NCBI GenBank assembly: GCA_946624395.1
Contig: CAMORY010000013.1
Location: 1 to 6,673 of the forward strand
Direction of reading: 5' to 3'
Length of the DNA stretch: 6,673 bases
Source of the DNA: an uncultured Clostridia bacterium
Lineage (GTDB): Bacteria > Bacillota > Clostridia > Christensenellales > Borkfalkiaceae
This document shows positions 6,382 to 6,673 of the stretch, piece after piece (within the stretch, counting starts at the first letter, position 1; every line of letters starts with the position of its first letter). The position numbers and the translations under genes were made by a program. The notes beneath the pieces were generated by a model. That model was not told where the DNA came from. It ran no database searches and worked only from the letters and a program-made list of their open reading frames with translations.

Positions 6382-6636
6382 ATGAACGTTTATGCAACCC
6401 GCGGAACTTGTTCCCATCACATAGAGTTTGAAGTTAAAGACGATAACACGCTTGCAAAGGTTAAATTTATCGGTGGGTGTCCAGGGAACACGCAAGGGAT
6501 AGCAAAACTTGTCGAAGGCAAAAATATCGACGAAGTTATAGCGCTACTTAAAGGCATACAATGCCGTATGGGTACGTCCTGTCCCGACCAACTTGCCACC
6601 GCGCTTATTAAGTATAAGGAAAAAGTTTCAAAATAA
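6382..6636 (+). CDS. Stand-alone TSCPD domain protein
   Basis: This 84-residue protein consists of a single TSCPD domain (TIGR03905-type stand-alone family), named for the TSCPD motif visible at 65-69. Conserved-looking cysteines at 10, 33, 61 and 67, in TRGTCS, GGCPGN and CRMGTSC contexts, suggest a metal site. The same domain occurs at the C-terminus of some B12-dependent ribonucleotide reductases, but the function of the stand-alone form is not known. The ATG at 6382 is used because it has a ribosome binding site and gives the typical family N-terminus (MNVYATRGTCSHHIEFEV). It lies 8 nt behind the DUF4364 gene and before a hairpin, so it is the second and last gene of that unit. Confidence 0.93.
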   Translation: MNVYATRGTCSHHIEFEVKDDNTLAKVKFIGGCPGNTQGIAKLVEGKNIDEVIALLKGIQCRMGTSCPDQLATALIKYKEKVSK

Positions 6637-6654
6637 ACGCATATAGCATAACGC

Positions 6655-6673
6655 CGCGGGCTAAAAGCCCGCG
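6655..6673 (+). terminator. Probable terminator hairpin, cut by window edge
   Basis: CGCGGGC (6655-6661) pairs perfectly with GCCCGCG (6667-6673) around a TAAAA loop, 18 nt after the TSCPD stop. Position and GC-rich stem fit an intrinsic terminator. The T tract that would prove it lies beyond the window. Confidence 0.7.

Noticed and set aside
6316..6636. Longer TSCPD frame starting at ATG 6316
   Set aside because: It would overlap 58 bases of the DUF4364 gene and add residues outside the family. The ATG at 6382 has its own AAAGG.
1..6673. Mobile element, CRISPR array, defence island or phage remnant
   Set aside because: No transposase, integrase, terminal repeats or spaced repeats are visible, and gene order and base use look like stable core chromosome.

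Overview
This window reads as ordinary chromosome of a low- to mid-GC Gram-positive bacterium, most likely an uncultured member of the Clostridia (Bacillota). The grounds are a type III pantothenate kinase next to an ECF-type substrate-binding subunit, a DUF4364-type protein, a stand-alone TSCPD protein, strong GGAGG/AAGGG ribosome binding sites and SigA-type promoters with TATAAT-like -10 boxes. I see no insertion sequence, phage gene, CRISPR array, tRNA or rRNA.

The layout has four transcription units. (1) On the minus strand, 1322 down to 1, a promoter drives an ECF transporter S component (likely pantothenate uptake) and then coaX, which runs off the left edge. The two genes touch as TAATG. 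Together they would import pantothenate and phosphorylate it, the entry to coenzyme A synthesis. (2) On the plus strand, 1439-1639, a lone 66-residue cysteine-rich hydrophobic protein with a strong ribosome binding site ends in a shared bidirectional terminator. (3) On the minus strand, 5716 down to about 1657, a four-gene run from a good SigA promoter encodes an unrecognised 270-residue protein, an ADP-ribose pyrophosphatase-type Nudix hydrolase, the ribosome-associated GTPase TypA/BipA and a PlsC-like acyltransferase. It ends at the same bidirectional terminator. (4) On the plus strand from 5767, a second, divergent SigA promoter drives a DUF4364 winged-helix protein and a TSCPD protein, closed by a GC-rich hairpin cut by the right edge.

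Most of this is housekeeping. I did not find a convincing new biological system. The items most worth a second look are the small cysteine-rich protein, the unrecognised first gene of the nudF-typA operon, the odd motif I of the acyltransferase, the dyad inside the S-component promoter, and the DUF4364-TSCPD pair.
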